Below are positions 61,141-64,000 of a stretch of 64,000 nucleotides of DNA, one piece after another. Within the stretch, counting starts at the first letter, position 1; each line of letters starts with the position of its first letter. The notes under the pieces were generated by a model. It did no database searches, was not told the DNA's origin, and worked only from the letters and a program-made list of their open reading frames with translations. Made by a program: the position numbers and the translations under genes. Source of the stretch: Adhaeribacter aquaticus DSM 16391 (GTDB lineage: Bacteria > Bacteroidota > Bacteroidia > Cytophagales > Hymenobacteraceae). The stretch covers positions 3,676,634 to 3,740,633 of the forward strand of contig NZ_KI421517.1 in assembly GCF_000473365.1 (NCBI RefSeq), given 5' to 3'.

Positions 61141-62724
61141 ATGTTAAATAAATTTTTTGGTAAGTTTTTCTGGAAGTTTTTTTTCCTTTTTGTATTTAAT
61201 CTTGTCTTTGCTTTCAAAGGCTGGTCCCAATCTGGATGTACTGATCCCAAAGCGTCTAATTATGACTCTAATGCCACAACTAATAACTGTCAATGTAATT
61301 ATGCTCCTGCTTCTGAACCATTAACAAACCCACGCCGATTACCGGCAAGTTTAAACGAGAACTCAGGTTTATTTTATACTAATGGCCAACTCTGGACTAT
61401 TAATGATAGTGGGTGGAGCAATGAGATTTATCGGATAGATGAAACCAATGGTGCTATTTTACAAACAGTAACGTTGGAAGGCGCAACTAATGTTGATTGG
61501 GAAGCTATAACGGGAGATGAAAATTTTATTTATGTTGGCGATTTTGGGAATAATGATGGAACCCGTACAAACCTTAAAATTTACCGGATAAATAAATCGG
61601 ATTTACAGTCAACTACTGCTTCTGTAGTGGTTGAAACTATATATTTTAAATATGAGGATCAAAACAGTACAAGCCCAACAGGTAACAACAATACTGATTT
61701 TGATTGTGAGGCATTTTTAGTAAAAGATAATAAAATTCATCTCTTCACAAAGCAATGGATAAGCCAAAATACTTCTCATTATGTGTTAGCAGCTAATCCT
61801 GGTGCAGATCTTCAGACAGCTGTAAAAGTAGAAACTATTCAGGTAGGGGGTTTAATAACAGATGCTGTTATTTCACCCAATGCTCCCAATTATATTGCAT
61901 TAATAAGCTATCCCAATCTTTATAGAAGTACTCAATCCACCAATTTATTTATGTGGTTATTATACGATTTAAAAGGTGAAAATTTAGAAAGTTGTAATAC
62001 CCGGCAGGTTAGTTTAGGTAGCGCATTCGGAGGAGGGCAAATAGAGGGTTTAGCTTTAAAAAATAACGAAACAGGCTATATAGGATCGGAACGAATTAAT
62101 GAACTCCTTATAAAGACTGAACCGCAATTATATGATTTTAATATAGCAGCCTATATTCCCACACCTCAAACTTTACCAGTAGAGATGGTTAATTATAAAG
62201 TAACGCAAAACCGTACTAATGTAACCCTATCTTGGACTACCGTTTCGGAGGTTAATAGTGAGAAGTTTACCGTTGAGCGGTCTGAAGATGGAGTGACCTA
62301 CTATTCAATTAAAGAATTAAAAGCCGCCGGGCATTCGAGCCAACCCATTAATTACAAAACTACAGACCAGCTTCCAATTATAGGGGTAAACTATTACCGC
62401 ATAAAGCAAACTGATTTAGATGGCTCGTTTACGTATTCGGCTGTAAAAGCGGTTGAGATATTAGGTAGGGAACCTGTTTTAGAGGTAAGCCCGGTGCCTG
62501 TTAAGCAGGGACAATTGCTGCAGGTCAGGTTACGTAACTCTAATCCTGCTAATTCTACCATTACCTTAACCGGAACGGACGGAAAAATTTATTATAACAA
62601 ATTAATTGATAAACCGGGAGGGGTATACGAACAATTTTCAGTGGGTCATTTAAGTAAAGGCATTTATATCTTAAGATGTACTACGGCCCTTGATACATAT
62701 ACCTCAAAAATCATTATCCAGTAA
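61141..62724 (+). CDS. T9SS-secreted protein with CTDP motif and propeller-like domain, copy 2
   Basis: 527 residues from the ATG at 61141, preceded by AGGGAG; an in-frame ATG at 61123 is an alternative and would add six residues. Signal segment (about 1-32, ending GWSQ). Then the CTDPKASNYDSNATTNN block, and a propeller-like domain closely parallel to copy 1 (SGLFYTNGQLWTINDSGW, NVDWEAITGDENFIYVGDFG, GQIEGLALKNNETGYIGSER). After that come a T9SS-typical Fn3-like region (LSWTTVSEVNSEKFTVERS) and a C-terminal type IX sorting domain ending SKGIYILRCTT-type. Thus it is exported by T9SS, unlike the lipidated copy 1. Confidence 0.82.
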   Translation: MLNKFFGKFFWKFFFLFVFNLVFAFKGWSQSGCTDPKASNYDSNATTNNCQCNYAPASEPLTNPRRLPASLNENSGLFYTNGQLWTINDSGWSNEIYRIDETNGAILQTVTLEGATNVDWEAITGDENFIYVGDFGNNDGTRTNLKIYRINKSDLQSTTASVVVETIYFKYEDQNSTSPTGNNNTDFDCEAFLVKDNKIHLFTKQWISQNTSHYVLAANPGADLQTAVKVETIQVGGLITDAVISPNAPNYIALISYPNLYRSTQSTNLFMWLLYDLKGENLESCNTRQVSLGSAFGGGQIEGLALKNNETGYIGSERINELLIKTEPQLYDFNIAAYIPTPQTLPVEMVNYKVTQNRTNVTLSWTTVSEVNSEKFTVERSEDGVTYYSIKELKAAGHSSQPINYKTTDQLPIIGVNYYRIKQTDLDGSFTYSAVKAVEILGREPVLEVSPVPVKQGQLLQVRLRNSNPANSTITLTGTDGKIYYNKLIDKPGGVYEQFSVGHLSKGIYILRCTTALDTYTSKIIIQ

Positions 62725-62775
62725 AAGGGACTCTTATTTAGTTTTAAAATTTTAAGGAAAATAAATCCGCCAAAC

Positions 62776-64000
62776 TCAACTTCCAGATGGGTAAAGATCA
62801 GGCGGTTCGTTTCTTACCGTAATCTCTTCTATGGGATGCAGGGCATTGGTTTTATCGATGTACAGAAAGGCGTCGTACCGACGGGGTAAAACGGAGGGTA
62901 CATAGTTGCCATATTCGTATTTAGGATTATATACAACGCCAATAGCCCGGTGCCCGATGGGCCGCTTCAGAAATTGATTTTCTTTTATGTCTTTAGAGAA
63001 AATCATTTTGTTTGTTGGGCTAAGCTGGTGTAATATGTATTCCCAACTTCCTTCCGGAGCGGCAGGTACTTCCATATTTTTCATCGGTGCCCCCCATCGG
63101 TCGGCTGCTATTACCGTACCACTGTAAGAGCCAAAACCAACAATAAAAACATTTTCTTCGCCGTATTCTTTTCGTACCAGTTGCCCTACATTTACCTCGC
63201 CACTATTAACCATGTCGGTATAGCGGGCATCGCCTACATGGGTATTGTGCTCCCAAATAATAGCTTTCGAATCAGGACCATGAAAATCCAATAAACGCTT
63301 TAAAGTTTGCGCCATGTGGTTGTCCCGAATATTCCAGGAGCCCGAGCTGCTGGTTACAGAGGTACGATAGTAGCGTTCACCATTATAAGCCACCAGTGCA
63401 TTTTGTTCGGCCACAAACTGAGCTTCACTTTTGCTGCCGCCTGTAGTTTTCTCCTGGTTTTCTATTCCTTTCCAAAGCCTGTTGGTCTCGGCCCGGCAAT
63501 TGGCCGAAGCATTTACTACCGCCCGGGCATAATCTATGGGGTCGGCACTATAAGGCTGGAAGCATTGGTGTACCTCCCGGGCGGCTTTGGTTAAATCGGG
63601 GTTATTTTTAATGTAAGGCATGAGTTCGGTCATGGATTCCCACAGGCAGTAAACATCTAAACCAAAAAAGCCAACTTTAGCATTGGCGGGAACTTTTTGG
63701 TTATAGGTATTCAGCCAGGTAACCAGAGAGGCAACTTCATAATTCCCCCACATCCAGGTAGGCCACCGGTCATAGTTTTTTAATAGAGAAACAGTGGCAG
63801 AGCTATCTTTAGGACCTCCTTTTATAAATTGATTTACCCGGTAAGAGTCTGCCCATTCTCCTTCCACAGCAATAAAATCAAATCCTTTCTCTTGTATTAA
63901 TCTTTTAGAGATAGCCGCCCGCCAGGTATAGTACTCGGCCGTACCATGAGAGGCTTCACCTAATAAAACTACGCGGGCATCTCCAATTTCCTGCATAAGA
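62776..64000 (-). CDS. Erythromycin-esterase-family protein, N-terminus outside the window
   Basis: Partial gene: the frame stays open through the last base at the right edge. The visible Met at 63996 directly precedes the conserved block and is unlikely to be the true start. The visible part has GDARVVLLGEASHGTAEYYTW with the catalytic-region Glu and His, an AVEGEWADSYRVNQF block, and a C-terminal half with HNTHVGDARYTDM and GFGSYSGTVIAADRWG. Members hydrolyse macrolide lactones in some cases, but most chromosomal ones in Bacteroidota have unknown function. The stop is at 62776. Convergent with the T9SS gene. Confidence 0.88.
   Translation of the reverse strand, partial: LMQEIGDARVVLLGEASHGTAEYYTWRAAISKRLIQEKGFDFIAVEGEWADSYRVNQFIKGGPKDSSATVSLLKNYDRWPTWMWGNYEVASLVTWLNTYNQKVPANAKVGFFGLDVYCLWESMTELMPYIKNNPDLTKAAREVHQCFQPYSADPIDYARAVVNASANCRAETNRLWKGIENQEKTTGGSKSEAQFVAEQNALVAYNGERYYRTSVTSSSGSWNIRDNHMAQTLKRLLDFHGPDSKAIIWEHNTHVGDARYTDMVNSGEVNVGQLVRKEYGEENVFIVGFGSYSGTVIAADRWGAPMKNMEVPAAPEGSWEYILHQLSPTNKMIFSKDIKENQFLKRPIGHRAIGVVYNPKYEYGNYVPSVLPRRYDAFLYIDKTNALHPIEEITVRNEPPDLYPSGS

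Noticed and set aside
1-64000. CRISPR arrays, tRNA/rRNA genes, insertion sequences, prophage genes, riboswitches
   Set aside because: None found on reading both strands; no regularly spaced repeats, cloverleaf-like sequences, transposase motifs or known riboswitch cores were seen.

Overview
The window looks like chromosomal DNA of a Bacteroidota member, most likely order Cytophagales (Hymenobacteraceae/Adhaeribacter-like). The evidence is SusC/SusD pairs, many lipoproteins, a type IX secretion (T9SS) C-terminal sorting domain, a DUF4468 protein, OmpA-free TonB-dependent receptors with an N-terminal carboxypeptidase-regulatory-like domain, moderate-to-low G+C, few Shine-Dalgarno sequences, and promoters of the Bacteroidota type (TAnnTTTG at -7). 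I saw no rRNA, tRNA, CRISPR array, phage or insertion sequence.

Region 1 (1-11415) is carbohydrate uptake. It holds two modules, each a SusD-type lipoprotein followed by a twin-arginine-exported enolase-superfamily enzyme of the mannonate-dehydratase (ManD/RspA) type. The second module has its SusC, preceded by two copies of a perfect 12-bp palindrome with a central CG (LacI-type operator) exactly 80 bp apart. A GH-A clan glycosidase closes the region. The second enolase gene is much more G+C-rich than its surroundings.

Region 2 (11459-22062) is a nearly complete oxidative L-fucose utilisation cluster behind a divergent AraC regulator: fucose permease, mutarotase, two SDR dehydrogenases, FAH-type 2,4-diketo acid hydrolase, lactonase, GH29 alpha-L-fucosidase, a UxaA-type dehydratase and a CE2-like SGNH esterase. 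Predicted flow: fucosylated glycan -> L-fucose -> L-fuconolactone -> L-fuconate -> 2-keto-3-deoxy-L-fuconate -> 2,4-diketo-3-deoxy-L-fuconate -> pyruvate + lactate.

Region 3 (22320-31626) is mixed housekeeping: a TrkH/TrkA potassium system, a D-2-hydroxyacid dehydrogenase, a FUSC-type membrane protein, a relic of an FMN reductase, a DUF4468 protein, a TonB-like protein, a sugar O-acetyltransferase, a ThuA-like protein and an A+T-rich methyltransferase.

Region 4 (32157-38354) is the most distinctive system: a DUF4856 lipoprotein, an imelysin-like lipoprotein, an HTTM (vitamin K-dependent gamma-carboxylase-like) membrane protein and a TonB receptor. It sits behind a promoter flanked by two 23-bp near-palindromes that resemble iron-type operators. 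I infer an iron or haem uptake operon.

Region 5 (38531-64000) holds a solo HigA-like antitoxin fragment, a DUF4861 + GH88 pair, a cupin, an M16 protease pair (one active, one inactive), a SMUG2-type DNA glycosylase, an OMP beta-barrel receptor, a TIM-barrel epimerase, SelO, MsrB, a DUF3943 protein, several unknowns, two tandem paralogous surface proteins (one lipoprotein, one T9SS cargo) and an erythromycin-esterase-family gene that runs off the right edge.
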